Assembly (NCBI GenBank): GCA_942492835.1
Contig: OW818645.1
Coordinates: 4,092,001 to 4,156,000 of the forward strand
Direction: 5' to 3'
DNA: 64,000 nucleotides
Source: GWB2-37-7 sp942492835
GTDB lineage: Bacteria > Bacillota > Clostridia > Lutisporales > Lutisporaceae
Position 1 is the stretch's first letter. Each line of letters begins with the position of its first letter. The notes below the pieces were generated by a model that worked only from the letters and a program-made list of their open reading frames with translations, was not told where the DNA came from and did not search any database. Of this stretch, positions 1 to 9,580 are shown piece after piece. Position numbers and translations under genes: made by a program.

Positions 1-169
1 GTTCTTAAACAACAAAATAGGGTTTATGGATATACCTATTCTCATTACAGAGATACTAGAAAAGCATAAAAGCTTTAATAATCCAACCTTAGAAGAAATT
101 ATTGAAATTGACAGATGGGCAAGAAATTTAATACAGGAAATGTATAGGAAGAGGTGTGGAAAATGTTAA
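1..169 (+). CDS. dxr: 1-deoxy-D-xylulose 5-phosphate reductoisomerase, C-terminal end (partial)
   Basis: The reading frame is open from base 2 and stops with TAA at 167-169, so only about 55 C-terminal residues are in the window. They read as the helical C-terminal domain of DXR (…NNKIGFMDIPILI…), the enzyme that converts DXP to MEP in the non-mevalonate isoprenoid pathway. Identification rests on this short match and on the neighbours: rseP starts inside its last codons, and ispG, a later step of the same pathway, follows. This dxr-rseP-ispG order is common in Clostridia. Confidence 0.75.
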   Translation, partial: FLNNKIGFMDIPILITEILEKHKSFNNPTLEEIIEIDRWARNLIQEMYRKRCGKC

Positions 170-1149
170 CAATTATTACAGCAATAATAGTATTTACTTT
201 ATTGGTGGTTATACACGAATTTGGACATTTTATTATGGCAAGACTATCTGGTGTAAAGGTTGAAGAGTTTGCAGTAGGAATGGGACCCAAAATATGGGGA
301 TATCAAGCAAAAGAAACTCTATATTCTATTAGAGCTTTTCCACTTGGAGGCTTTTGCAAGATGTTGGGTGAGGATGAAAACAATCAAGACCCAAGAGCCT
401 TTAACAACAAGCCAATATTAAATAGAATTGCGACTATTGCTTTTGGTCCAATAATGAATTTAATACTAGCGATATTAATATTTTCTATAATATTTGCTAA
501 TGTACCAATAATTAGTGAGGTTTCGGAAAATTCTCCTGCAAGCAAAGCAGGAATTGTAGCAGGAGATAAGATAGTAGATATAAATGGTACAGCTATTACA
601 GAATGGGAACAAATGAGAAACATTATTAACGAAAGTGGAGATAAAGAAATTGCTTTAACATTACAAAGGAAGGGTGAAACAAAGCAATTAAATATTATGC
701 CAATGCCAAGGGAAGGCGAAGAAGGAGCAATGATTGGAGTATTGCCTAGTATTGCTTACAAAGGCTTCTCTATCTCACAAGGCTTCAGGGATACTACTAA
801 TATGACCTCTGAGATGTTAAAGTTTTTAGGACAAGTATTTACAGGTAATGCATCAATGCAATATGTAGAAGGTCCAGTAAAAATCGTGAAGAGACTGGGA
901 GAAGCGGCAAAAGTTGGAACAGCAGCTATTTTACAATTTGCTGGTTTCTTAAGTCTTAATCTATGTATTATCAATCTTTTACCATTTCCTGCTTTAGACG
1001 GAGGAAGACTTGTGTTCCTAATTATAGAGGCAATCAGAAGGAAGCCTGTAGATCCGCAAAAAGAAGGACTTGTGCATTTTATAGGATTTGTGCTGCTTAT
1101 GATGCTTTCTGCATTTATTATTTATAGAGACATAATATCGTTAGTATAG
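163..1149 (+). CDS. rseP: RseP-type intramembrane site-2 zinc metalloprotease
   Basis: This is a membrane-embedded protease of about 328 residues that cleaves transmembrane segments, such as those of anti-sigma factors or remnant signal peptides. The first helix carries the zinc motif HEFGH (residues 18-22). A PDZ domain occupies roughly residues 110-190, and the second metal site (PALDGGRL) lies in a C-terminal helix near 275, as in M50 proteases. An in-frame GTG at 154 would add three residues. ATG at 163 is preferred because AAGAGG sits about 8 nt upstream. The start overlaps the dxr stop, which implies translational coupling. ispG follows after 18 nt, so the three genes are likely one operon. 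Confidence 0.92.
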   Translation: MLTIITAIIVFTLLVVIHEFGHFIMARLSGVKVEEFAVGMGPKIWGYQAKETLYSIRAFPLGGFCKMLGEDENNQDPRAFNNKPILNRIATIAFGPIMNLILAILIFSIIFANVPIISEVSENSPASKAGIVAGDKIVDINGTAITEWEQMRNIINESGDKEIALTLQRKGETKQLNIMPMPREGEEGAMIGVLPSIAYKGFSISQGFRDTTNMTSEMLKFLGQVFTGNASMQYVEGPVKIVKRLGEAAKVGTAAILQFAGFLSLNLCIINLLPFPALDGGRLVFLIIEAIRRKPVDPQKEGLVHFIGFVLLMMLSAFIIYRDIISLV

Positions 1150-1167
1150 ATATTACAAAGGAGCAAT

Positions 1168-2223
1168 ATGAGAAATATAACTAAAAGAATAAGAATTGGT
1201 TCAATATATATTGGTGACAATCTACCTATTCCAATTCAATCAATGACAAACACACATACTCAGGATATAAAAGCTACAATAGAGCAGATTAATGCTTTAG
1301 AAGAAGCTGGATGTCAAATAATAAGATCCGCAGTACCAGACATGGAAGCAGCTGAAGCAATTTCAAAGATTAAGAAAAGTATTAATATACCCTTAGTTGC
1401 GGACATACATTTTGATTATAGACTTGCTATTGAGTCAATAAAAAATGGTGCAGATAAGATAAGAATAAATCCAGGCAATATTGGAGACATAGATAGAGTA
1501 AGGAAGATTGTTGAGATTGCTAAGGAGTATGAAATACCTATCAGAGTAGGTGTTAACTCCGGTTCGGTGGAAAGAGAGCTTCTTGCTAAATACGGTGGAC
1601 CTACAGCTGATGCATTGGTTGAAAGTGCAATCAATAAGGTTAGACTTTTAGAAGAAATGAATTATGAAAATATGGTTATATCTATAAAATCCTCTGACGT
1701 AATGCTTTCAATAGAGAGCTATAAAAAGATATCTGAACTGACTAATTACCCTTTGCATCTTGGTATAACTGAGGCAGGTACCAAATATACAGCATCGGTT
1801 AAGTCTGCAGTTGGATTAGGTACACTTTTATACATGGGTGTTGGTGATACTATAAGAGTATCAATAACAGGAGATCCCCTTGATGAGATAGAAGCAGCAA
1901 AAGAGATTTTGAAGAGTCTTAAGCTAATAGAAGGTGGAGTTGAGATTATCTCATGTCCTACTTGTGGAAGAACTAATGTAAATCTTATAGAAGTTGCCCT
2001 GCAACTTGAGAAAGCAGTAAAAGGTATGGTTACAAAAAGACCTATAAAGGTTGCAGTAATGGGCTGTGCAGTAAACGGCCCTGGAGAAGCAAGAGAAGCT
2101 GATATAGGTATAGCAGGAGGAAATGGCGAATTTTTACTGTTTGTTAAGGGTGAGATCATTAAGAAAATTCCTCAAGAAAATGCTATAAATGAGCTTATAA
2201 GTTTTATAAAACAAATAGCTTAG
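1168..2223 (+). CDS. ispG: 4-hydroxy-3-methylbut-2-en-1-yl diphosphate synthase
   Basis: IspG (GcpE) makes HMBPP from MEcPP, the penultimate step of the MEP isoprenoid pathway, using a [4Fe-4S] cluster. The protein is 351 residues, the normal length of the two-domain bacterial form. The TIM barrel is N-terminal. The cluster ligands are visible as the CPTC pair (C263, C266) and C300 in MGCAVNGPGEA, with the fourth ligand E307 in the same motif. Start ATG has AAAGGAG 5 nt upstream. It sits just after rseP and dxr, so two steps of the pathway are co-transcribed. No anomaly is seen. Confidence 0.97.
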   Translation: MRNITKRIRIGSIYIGDNLPIPIQSMTNTHTQDIKATIEQINALEEAGCQIIRSAVPDMEAAEAISKIKKSINIPLVADIHFDYRLAIESIKNGADKIRINPGNIGDIDRVRKIVEIAKEYEIPIRVGVNSGSVERELLAKYGGPTADALVESAINKVRLLEEMNYENMVISIKSSDVMLSIESYKKISELTNYPLHLGITEAGTKYTASVKSAVGLGTLLYMGVGDTIRVSITGDPLDEIEAAKEILKSLKLIEGGVEIISCPTCGRTNVNLIEVALQLEKAVKGMVTKRPIKVAVMGCAVNGPGEAREADIGIAGGNGEFLLFVKGEIIKKIPQENAINELISFIKQIA

Positions 2224-2251
2224 TATAAATAACACAAATGGAGGAATATAC

Positions 2252-2902
2252 ATGGGTATTACAGCGATTATTCCAGCTTACAATGAAGAGCAGACAATAG
2301 GAAATGTTTTGGATTGTATAAAAAGGGTTAAAGAAATATCTCAAATCATAGTAGTCAGCGATGGTTCTACTGATAATACTGCCTTAGTTGCCAAAACTTA
2401 TGACATTGATCTCATAGATCTTACTGAAAATATTGGTAAGGGTGGAGCTATGATGGCAGGAATTGATAAGTGCATTAACGAAAACGTATTATTTCTTGAT
2501 GCAGATTTGATAGGTCTTACACCTAAGCATGTGATGAATTTAATATTACCTGTTGTGAATAATGAGACTGATATGACAATAGGAATATTTAAAAATGGAA
2601 GGATTGTAACAGACTTAGCTCAAAAGGTGACACCATATCTTTCTGGTCAAAGAGCAATAAAGAAGTCAATATTGGACACCATACCAAATATTGACATATC
2701 GAGGTATGGTGTAGAGGTAGCGCTGACAAAGTATGTGGAGAAAAACATGATAAGGACAAAAGAGATATACCTGGAGGACATGACTCATGTAACAAAGGAA
2801 CAGAAGCTTGGAATCGTAAAGGGAATGCAAGCTAGATTTAAGATGTACTGGGATATATTAAAAATACTTAACACAAATGACAGTAAAGAGGAGTTTAAAT
2901 AG
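2252..2902 (+). CDS. Family 2 glycosyltransferase (soluble, DPM-like)
   Basis: This 216-residue protein is a GT-A fold transferase. It begins with the nucleotide-sugar site AIIPAYNEEQTIG and VVSDGSTDNT, and has a metal-binding DADL motif near residue 88. It resembles the dolichol-phosphate mannosyltransferase/YkcC branch but has no C-terminal membrane helices, so it should be cytosolic or peripheral. The acceptor cannot be read from sequence; a lipid or cell-envelope sugar is an inference from family. It sits 29 nt after ispG and 18 nt before polC, a place where B. subtilis has proS, so its location is lineage-specific. It has a good GGAGG site 8 nt before the ATG. Confidence 0.82.
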   Translation: MGITAIIPAYNEEQTIGNVLDCIKRVKEISQIIVVSDGSTDNTALVAKTYDIDLIDLTENIGKGGAMMAGIDKCINENVLFLDADLIGLTPKHVMNLILPVVNNETDMTIGIFKNGRIVTDLAQKVTPYLSGQRAIKKSILDTIPNIDISRYGVEVALTKYVEKNMIRTKEIYLEDMTHVTKEQKLGIVKGMQARFKMYWDILKILNTNDSKEEFK

Positions 2903-2920
2903 TATACTTTGGAGGTCAGC

Positions 2921-5900
2921 ATGCAAGAGAATGCAAAGGATAAGGAAATATTAGGGAGATATGATAACGCCTTTGAGATTAAAGCAATAAAGGTTTTTAA
3001 AAAATCTGAGATTTGGGAGCTTTCCATAAAATTGAAACAAGACTTAATGCTTACAGACATAAAAGCAATAGAAGAAAGCTTTATTACTGCTTATAACTTA
3101 AAGGGTGTAAAAATTAATATAGAAAACTGGAGCGATTTAGAAAATGAGGATGAACTGCTTTCTAAGCATTGGGAGGAGCTAAAGCTACTTGCTTATCAGA
3201 GCAATCCATCATTAATGGGATTTCTAAAGGATGCAGAGCTTAGTTGTACAGAAAACATGGCATACATAAAGGTATCTAATAAAATATTAGCTGACTTTTT
3301 ACACGCAAAGAAATGCAACGAAATATTTGAAGCTTTAGCAAAGAATTATTTAAAACTAAGCTTAAAATTTAAGATTGATTATAAAGATGAAAATTTTCCG
3401 GTGGATGAGCATTATAATAACTTAATTAAAGAGGAACAGAAGCTTGTAAGCGTTACTATGAGCAATACAGCAAATGATAGTAAGCCTAAAAAGGGTGGAG
3501 GACAAGCCTCCGGAGGAAACTCATCTGCTGTTATATTGGGTAGAAGCTTTAATGATCCACCTGTTGATATAGACGAAATAACTCAAGACACAGGTAGAGT
3601 CACTATACAGGGTTCTATTTTTAGCGTAGAATCAAAAACTTTAAATAATGGGAAAACCATCATAACCTTCAATATTACTGACTATACAAACTCCATAACA
3701 GTTAAGTTGTTTATCAAAGAGGATGTAAGTCCTGCAAAGCTTTTAGAGAGTATCGCTGAGGGAAAGTTCGTAAGGCTTAAGGGTGATGTACAGTATGATA
3801 CCTATGCAAAGGAACAGGTGATATACCCTATAAATATTGTGGAAGCAAATAAGAGCATCAGAATGGATAATGCTCCTGAAAAAAGAGTTGAGCTTCATGT
3901 TCATACAACCATGAGTTCTATGGATGGCTTCTGTCCAGCTTCGCAGCTTGTTAAGCGTGCTAAGGAATGGGGACATAAGGCTATAGCAATTACTGACCAT
4001 GGAGTAGTACAGGCTTTTCCTGAAGCTTTTGAAACTGCAAAAAAGGTAGGGATTAAGATACTTTATGGAGTAGAAGGCTACTATGTAAATGATGGTGTGC
4101 CTATAGTATATAACTCAAGAAGTCTTCCACTAAATGAGGAAATAGTTGTTTTTGATATAGAGACAACGGGACTTACTCCCAGAACCGATAGGATAACAGA
4201 AATAGGTGCTGTCAAGCTAAAGGCAGGACAGATAATAGATAGCTTCTCAACTTTGATAAATCCCGAGATGGAGATACCATATAACATTATACAATTAACT
4301 GGTATAACAAATGAAATGGTAGCAGATCAAAGAACTATTAAGGATGTTATGCCTGAGTTTATAAATTTTATTGGTGATTGTCCTTTAGTAGCGCACAATG
4401 CTATGTTTGACTGGGGCTTTATAAGGTCTAAAGCCTTTGAACTTGGCAGTGATCTTAAAAATACAGTACTAGATACACTACAGCTATCTAGGACACTACT
4501 TACTACGCTAAAAAAGCATAAGTTAAATATAGTTTGCGAGCATCTTGGAATAAAGCTGGAAAACCACCACAGAGCGGTAAATGATGCTGAGGCTACAGCA
4601 CAAATGTTCTTAAAGTTTACAGAAATGCTAAGTGATAGAAATATTTTAGACGTAGATCAGATTAATAGTATTATTTCGTCACAGGCAATTAATTTTAAGA
4701 AGGCCGAAAGCCATCATATTATAATTTTAGTAAAAAACCAAACTGGTCTAAAAAACTTATATAAACTTATATCCGAATCCCATTTAAATTATTTTTACAA
4801 AAAACCAAGAATATTAAAGAGTCTGCTTATACAGTATAGAGAGGGGCTTATTATTGGCTCTGCCTGTGAAGCTGGAGAACTATATAAGAATATATTAAAC
4901 GGTGTTGATGAAAACATTTTAATGAACAATGCAAGGTTTTATGATTACCTAGAAATTCAACCAACTGGTAATAATGAGTTTTTGACTAGAAGCGGTAGAG
5001 TTAATGGAGCAAAGGGATTAGAGAATATAAACTTAAAAATAGTTCAACTGGCTGAAAAGTTGAATAAGCCTTATGTGGCTACTGGAGACGTGCATTTCCT
5101 TGATCCTGAGGATGAAGTGTTTAGAAGAGTTATTATGGGAGCACAAGGCTTCAGTGATGCTGATGAACAGGCACCCTTGTATCTTAAAACTACAGAAGAA
5201 ATGTTAGATGAGTTTAGTTATCTTGGAGAGCAGCGAGCATATAATGCAGTAATAGGCAATCCAAATAATATTGCTGACTCTATTGATCAAATAATACCTA
5301 TACCAGAAGAAACCTTTCCACCTATAATTGAAGGCTCTGAAGATCAGATAAGAAATATGGCAACGGACAAAGCGCATTTGATTTATGGAGATGTGCTTCC
5401 AGAGGTCGTAGAAAAGCGATTGGAAAAAGAGCTAAACTCAATTATAAATCATGGTTACTCTGTTATGTACCTTATAGCACAGAAGCTGGTTACAAAATCC
5501 TTACAGGATGGCTATCTAGTTGGCTCTAGAGGTTCCGTTGGTTCCTCTTTTGTCGCAACAATGTGTGATATTACTGAGGTAAATCCGCTACCACCACACT
5601 ATATCTGTAATGACTGTAAGAAATCTTATTTCTTCTTGGATGGCTCAATATTATCTGGTGCAGATTTGCCTGATGAGAATTGTCCACAATGCGGTAAACC
5701 ATATAAAAAGGATGGGCATGATATACCTTTTGAAACCTTCCTTGGTTTTGATGGTGACAAGGAGCCTGATATTGACTTGAACTTTGCAGGGGAGTATCAG
5801 CCTGAGGCTCATAAGTATACGGAGGAATTATTTGGTAAGGGCTGTGTGTTTAGGGCGGGTACAATAGGTACTATAGCCGAAAAAACTGCATATGGTTTTA

Positions 5901-7186
5901 TCAAAAAGTACTCCGATGAGCGAGGTAAAAGCTTGCACAATGCAGAGATTAACAGACTTATAAAGGGCTGTACGGGCGTAAAAAGAACCACAGGTCAGCA
6001 TCCAGGAGGAGTAATGATTGTTCCTTCTTATACTGACATATATGAGTTTACACCTATTCAAAAGCCTGCAGATGATGCAGATTCAAGCATAATTACTACA
6101 CACTTTGATTATCATTCTATTAGTGGAAGATTGTTGAAGCTTGATATACTGGGACATGATGTACCTACTATTATTAAAATGCTAGAGGATATTACAGATT
6201 TTAAAGCAACGGATATAAAATTAGATGACAAAAAAACAATGAGTCTTTTTACAAGCACTGAAGCTTTGGGTATTAAGCTGGATGATATTGAGTGCAAATC
6301 AGGAAGCTTGGGTATACCAGAGTTTGGAACTAAATTTGTAAGACAGATGCTTATTGATACTACACCAACAACCTTTGCTGAATTGGCACGTATTTCTGGT
6401 TTATCTCATGGAACGGATGTTTGGCTTAATAATGCACAAGAAATGGTAAGAAATGGAACGTGCGTTCTTAAGGAAGTTATTTCTACAAGAGATGACATAA
6501 TGGTATATCTTATATATAAAGGCTTAGTACCAAAGACTGCCTTTAAGATAATGGAGAATGTAAGAAAGGGCAAAGGCTTGACAGCAGAGTACGAAGCTGC
6601 AATGAAAGAACAGGATGTACCAGAATGGTATACAGAATCCTGTAAGAAAATTAAATACATGTTTCCTAAAGCTCACGCTGTAGCATATGTTATGATGTCC
6701 TTTAGAATTGCTTATTATAAGGTTTATTATCCAGAGGCGTTCTATGCTACCTTCTTTACTGTTAAGGTAGAAGATTTTGATGCTGAATTGTTTGTAAAGG
6801 GCAAGGATGCGGTATTGACTAAGTGGAGAGAAATTGAAAGACTTGGCAATGCGGCAACAACAAAAGAGAAGGGCTTTGCAATACTACTAGAGGTCATATA
6901 CGAGATGTATTTGAGAAACATTAAGTTACTGCCAGTTGACTTGTATAAGTCAGCTGCTGACAAATTCAAAGTAGTAGAGGAAGGAATATTACCACCTCTT
7001 AATGCATTGCAAGGGGTAGGTATAAACGCAGCCTATAGTATAGCAAAGGAAAGAGAGAAAGAGGATTTCTTTTCTATAGATGAGCTAAGGGAGAGGACAA
7101 AGGTTTCAAAGACTGTAATTGAGATTCTAAGGAACCACGGATGCTTAAGAAATATTCCTGAAAGCAGTCAAATAAGTTTATTTTAG
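2921..7186 (+). CDS. polC: DNA polymerase III alpha subunit, PolC type
   Basis: PolC is the replicative polymerase of low-GC Gram-positives, with built-in 3'-5' proofreading. In order, the 1421 residues show an N-terminal domain and OB fold (to about 320), the split PHP domain starting with HVHTTMSSMDG, the DEDD exonuclease inserted in PHP (DIETTGL near 412), a zinc-binding segment (CNDCKK … CPQCGK), the polymerase catalytic motif PDIDLNF, and thumb and helix-hairpin-helix regions. TTG at 2909 is in frame, but ATG at 2921 has GGAGG 5 nt upstream and matches the usual length. A promoter and terminator separate it from rimP. Confidence 0.97.
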   Translation: MQENAKDKEILGRYDNAFEIKAIKVFKKSEIWELSIKLKQDLMLTDIKAIEESFITAYNLKGVKINIENWSDLENEDELLSKHWEELKLLAYQSNPSLMGFLKDAELSCTENMAYIKVSNKILADFLHAKKCNEIFEALAKNYLKLSLKFKIDYKDENFPVDEHYNNLIKEEQKLVSVTMSNTANDSKPKKGGGQASGGNSSAVILGRSFNDPPVDIDEITQDTGRVTIQGSIFSVESKTLNNGKTIITFNITDYTNSITVKLFIKEDVSPAKLLESIAEGKFVRLKGDVQYDTYAKEQVIYPINIVEANKSIRMDNAPEKRVELHVHTTMSSMDGFCPASQLVKRAKEWGHKAIAITDHGVVQAFPEAFETAKKVGIKILYGVEGYYVNDGVPIVYNSRSLPLNEEIVVFDIETTGLTPRTDRITEIGAVKLKAGQIIDSFSTLINPEMEIPYNIIQLTGITNEMVADQRTIKDVMPEFINFIGDCPLVAHNAMFDWGFIRSKAFELGSDLKNTVLDTLQLSRTLLTTLKKHKLNIVCEHLGIKLENHHRAVNDAEATAQMFLKFTEMLSDRNILDVDQINSIISSQAINFKKAESHHIIILVKNQTGLKNLYKLISESHLNYFYKKPRILKSLLIQYREGLIIGSACEAGELYKNILNGVDENILMNNARFYDYLEIQPTGNNEFLTRSGRVNGAKGLENINLKIVQLAEKLNKPYVATGDVHFLDPEDEVFRRVIMGAQGFSDADEQAPLYLKTTEEMLDEFSYLGEQRAYNAVIGNPNNIADSIDQIIPIPEETFPPIIEGSEDQIRNMATDKAHLIYGDVLPEVVEKRLEKELNSIINHGYSVMYLIAQKLVTKSLQDGYLVGSRGSVGSSFVATMCDITEVNPLPPHYICNDCKKSYFFLDGSILSGADLPDENCPQCGKPYKKDGHDIPFETFLGFDGDKEPDIDLNFAGEYQPEAHKYTEELFGKGCVFRAGTIGTIAEKTAYGFIKKYSDERGKSLHNAEINRLIKGCTGVKRTTGQHPGGVMIVPSYTDIYEFTPIQKPADDADSSIITTHFDYHSISGRLLKLDILGHDVPTIIKMLEDITDFKATDIKLDDKKTMSLFTSTEALGIKLDDIECKSGSLGIPEFGTKFVRQMLIDTTPTTFAELARISGLSHGTDVWLNNAQEMVRNGTCVLKEVISTRDDIMVYLIYKGLVPKTAFKIMENVRKGKGLTAEYEAAMKEQDVPEWYTESCKKIKYMFPKAHAVAYVMMSFRIAYYKVYYPEAFYATFFTVKVEDFDAELFVKGKDAVLTKWREIERLGNAATTKEKGFAILLEVIYEMYLRNIKLLPVDLYKSAADKFKVVEEGILPPLNALQGVGINAAYSIAKEREKEDFFSIDELRERTKVSKTVIEILRNHGCLRNIPESSQISLF

Positions 7187-7219
7187 GTTTTTTACAGGTA
7201 AATATAAGTGCATATTTGC

Positions 7220-7248
7220 TTGCATAGCATATAAATAAATGTTATAAT
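7220..7248 (+). promoter_or_regulatory. Sigma-A promoter of the rimP-nusA-infB operon
   Basis: TTGCAT and TATAAT are separated by exactly 17 nt between polC and rimP. Transcription would start near 7255 and run through a hairpin-terminator before reaching rimP. This is a sequence match only. Confidence 0.65.
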
Positions 7249-7323
7249 CCAATGTGTGAATAATTTTCTATTATTTTACGCATAATGCTATTAGTTATTA
7301 GTCAATCTATTTTTTGATTTGTC

Positions 7324-7347
7324 AGAGTGGGGTTTCCCACTCTTTTA
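7324..7347 (+). terminator. Intrinsic terminator or attenuator ahead of rimP
   Basis: A perfect 8-bp stem (AGAGTGGG / CCCACTCT) with a 4-nt loop is followed by TTTTATAT. It ends polC transcripts and also lies inside the leader made from the promoter at 7220-7248, so it can attenuate the translation operon. Confidence 0.75.
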
Positions 7348-7390
7348 TATTATAATATGAGCGCAATATCTTAGAGAAAGGGAGTATAAC

Positions 7391-7858
7391 ATGAGCAAGA
7401 CAAAAGTAGAAGACATTGTATACGAGCTTAGTAAACCCATTATTGATAATCATCAATTTGAGCTTGTGGAAGTGGAATACAAAAAAGAAGGCGGAGAATG
7501 GTATCTAAGAATTTACATAGACAAGGAAGGCGGCATAACTATTGATGACTGCCAGGTTGTTAGTGAAGAAGTAAGTGAGATACTTGATGAGACAGATCCT
7601 ATAGATAGCTCATATATTTTTGAGGTTTCTTCACCTGGGATAGAAAGACCCTTAAAGACAGAACGAGATTTTGAGAAAGCAATGGGTAAGCTTATAGAGG
7701 TGAAACTGTTTGCACCTGTTGATGGGAAAAAAGCAATTGAAGGTACACTCTCTGGCTATTCTGAGGATAATATAGAGATAGAGCAAAATGGAAATAAACA
7801 AATAATTGATAAAAAGCAAATTGCTATTATAAAGCCGGTAATTACATTTAATGATTAA
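7391..7858 (+). CDS. rimP: Ribosome maturation factor RimP
   Basis: RimP assists assembly of the 30S subunit. The protein is 155 residues, typical for the family, with an N-terminal alpha/beta domain containing the DDC…VSEEVSEILD segment and the SSPGIERPL motif, and a C-terminal SH3-like domain. It is the first gene of the rimP-nusA-rnpM-rplGA-infB operon. It has a GGGAG site 8 nt before ATG. Confidence 0.95.
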   Translation: MSKTKVEDIVYELSKPIIDNHQFELVEVEYKKEGGEWYLRIYIDKEGGITIDDCQVVSEEVSEILDETDPIDSSYIFEVSSPGIERPLKTERDFEKAMGKLIEVKLFAPVDGKKAIEGTLSGYSEDNIEIEQNGNKQIIDKKQIAIIKPVITFND

Positions 7859-7905
7859 TGAAATCCAATATTAAATTTATATAGAATTCAAAGGGAGGGA
7901 ATAAA

Positions 7906-8943
7906 ATGAACGGGGAATTCCTTGAAGCAATGGATCAAATATCTAAAGAGAAAGGAATATCTAAGGATTTATTATTTGAAGCCATTGATTTGGCATTAGT
8001 ATCTGCCTACAAAAAGAATTTTGGAACCTCACAAAACGTAAAGGTTTTAATAGATAAGCAAAATGGTGAGGTTCAGGTGTATGCCCTTCAGACAGTTGTA
8101 GAGCAGGTTGAAAATGACTTCTTGGAGATAAGTCTAGAAGATGCAAAGGTAATAAATAGAAACTATGAAATTGGAGATACTTTAGAAAATAAAGTAACAC
8201 CAAGAAATTTTGGTAGAATAGCAGCACAGACAGCTAAACAGGTTGTTGTACAAAAGATCAGAGAAGCTGAAAGAGGAAATATATTTGAAGAATATGTAAC
8301 AAGAGAAAATGAGTTAGTTACAGGACTTGTACAAAGGAAGGAAAAGAACAACGTTTATATTGATCTTGGCAAGACTGAGGCAGTACTTCCATCAAATGAG
8401 CAAGTACCTGTAGAAACGTACAATTTAAATGATAGAATTAAATGTTACATACTAGAAGTTAAGAAAACAACCAAGGGACCACAAATAATCCTTTCTAGAT
8501 CTCATCCGGGTCTTGTAAAGAGACTATTTGAACTTGAGGTTCCAGAAATACAAACAGGTGTAGTAGAAATTAAGAACATATCAAGAGAGGCGGGCTCCAG
8601 AACAAAGCTTGCTGTATACTCTCATGATCAGAATGTTGATGCAGTTGGAGCTTGCGTAGGCCAAAGGGGTCAAAGAGTTCAGACTATAGTTGATGAGCTA
8701 AAGGGAGAAAAGATTGATATAATAGAGTGGAGTGAGGAACCAGCTTTACTTGTTTCTAGTGCACTCAGTCCAGCTAAGGTTATTGAAGTGCAAATTGAGA
8801 AGGAAACAGGAACCGCTCATGTAATAGTAAGCGATTCACAGTTATCCTTAGCAATAGGTAAAGAGGGTCAAAATGCTCGACTATCTGCAAAGCTTACTGG
8901 ATGGAAAATTGACATAAAGAGTGAATCACAATCAAATAAATAA
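7906..8943 (+). CDS. nusA: Transcription termination/antitermination factor NusA
   Basis: NusA binds RNA polymerase and nascent RNA to control pausing, termination and antitermination. The 345 residues contain the N-terminal polymerase-binding domain, an S1 domain (about 135-200; GLVQRKEKNNVYIDLG) and two KH domains (GACVGQRGQRVQ and LAIGKEGQNARLSAKLTG). The C-terminal acidic repeats of proteobacterial NusA are absent, as usual in Firmicutes. It is preceded by GGGAGGG and followed 15 nt later by rnpM. Confidence 0.97.
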   Translation: MNGEFLEAMDQISKEKGISKDLLFEAIDLALVSAYKKNFGTSQNVKVLIDKQNGEVQVYALQTVVEQVENDFLEISLEDAKVINRNYEIGDTLENKVTPRNFGRIAAQTAKQVVVQKIREAERGNIFEEYVTRENELVTGLVQRKEKNNVYIDLGKTEAVLPSNEQVPVETYNLNDRIKCYILEVKKTTKGPQIILSRSHPGLVKRLFELEVPEIQTGVVEIKNISREAGSRTKLAVYSHDQNVDAVGACVGQRGQRVQTIVDELKGEKIDIIEWSEEPALLVSSALSPAKVIEVQIEKETGTAHVIVSDSQLSLAIGKEGQNARLSAKLTGWKIDIKSESQSNK

Positions 8944-8958
8944 GGGGGGTGTAATCAT

Positions 8959-9231
8959 ATGCAGAAAATCAAAAAAATTCCCCTAAGGAAATGCTTGGGT
9001 TGCAATGAGATGAAACCCAAAAAGGAATTATTAAGAATTGTTAGGAGTCCTGAAGGCAAGGTTAGTATTGACAAAACAGGTAAGGCGGCAGGCAGAGGTT
9101 GCTATATCTGTCATAACATTGATTGTCTCGAAAAAGCAGTAAAAGCTAAACGGGTACAAAATGCTTTAGAGGTTCAAGTTGATACAGACTTATTTGAACA
9201 ACTAAGGGGGCAATTGAGTAAAAGTGAATAA
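8959..9231 (+). CDS. rnpM: RNA-binding protein RnpM (YlxR)
   Basis: This 90-residue basic protein belongs to the YlxR family, an RNA-binding protein reported to modulate RNase P in B. subtilis. The family signature RKCLGCNEMKPKKELLRIV and the later GRGCYIC are present. It is co-transcribed between nusA and the L7Ae-like rplGA, overlapping the latter by 8 nt. A GGGGGG site lies 9 nt before ATG. Confidence 0.92.
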   Translation: MQKIKKIPLRKCLGCNEMKPKKELLRIVRSPEGKVSIDKTGKAAGRGCYICHNIDCLEKAVKAKRVQNALEVQVDTDLFEQLRGQLSKSE

Positions 9232-9580
9232 AATTTATTCTATGCTGGGTCTTGCATGCAAAGCGGGAAGACTTGTATCAGGAGAAGATATAGTACGAAA
9301 TTCAATCAGGAAAAATAAAGTGAAATTAATGATAATATCTGAGAATGCATCAGAAAACACCAAGAAAAGATTCCTAAACGCTGCAGAGTTCTATAAGGTT
9401 CCTGTAGTTATTTGGGGTCAAAAGGAAGTATTAGGATCAAGTATTGGGAAAAGCGATAGGTCAGTAGTAGGCATATGTGATGAGGGCTTTAAGAAAAGTA
9501 TAAGTTCACTTTTGTCAGACGTCGTTTCCAATCCGATAGAATATGTCGGGAAAAAATCAGGGGGTGAACCGAATGAATAA
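9224..9580 (+). CDS. rplGA: L7Ae-family ribosomal/K-turn RNA-binding protein (YlxQ)
   Basis: This is a 118-residue K-turn RNA-binding protein of the L7Ae/L30e fold, encoded between rnpM and infB across Firmicutes. It has the family pattern: GLACKAGRLVSGED at the N-terminus, the strand LMIISENASENTKKR, and VVIWGQKEVLGSSIG. The start is a GTG overlapping the end of rnpM, and the stop overlaps the start of infB, so translation is coupled on both sides. Confidence 0.9.
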   Translation: MNKIYSMLGLACKAGRLVSGEDIVRNSIRKNKVKLMIISENASENTKKRFLNAAEFYKVPVVIWGQKEVLGSSIGKSDRSVVGICDEGFKKSISSLLSDVVSNPIEYVGKKSGGEPNE

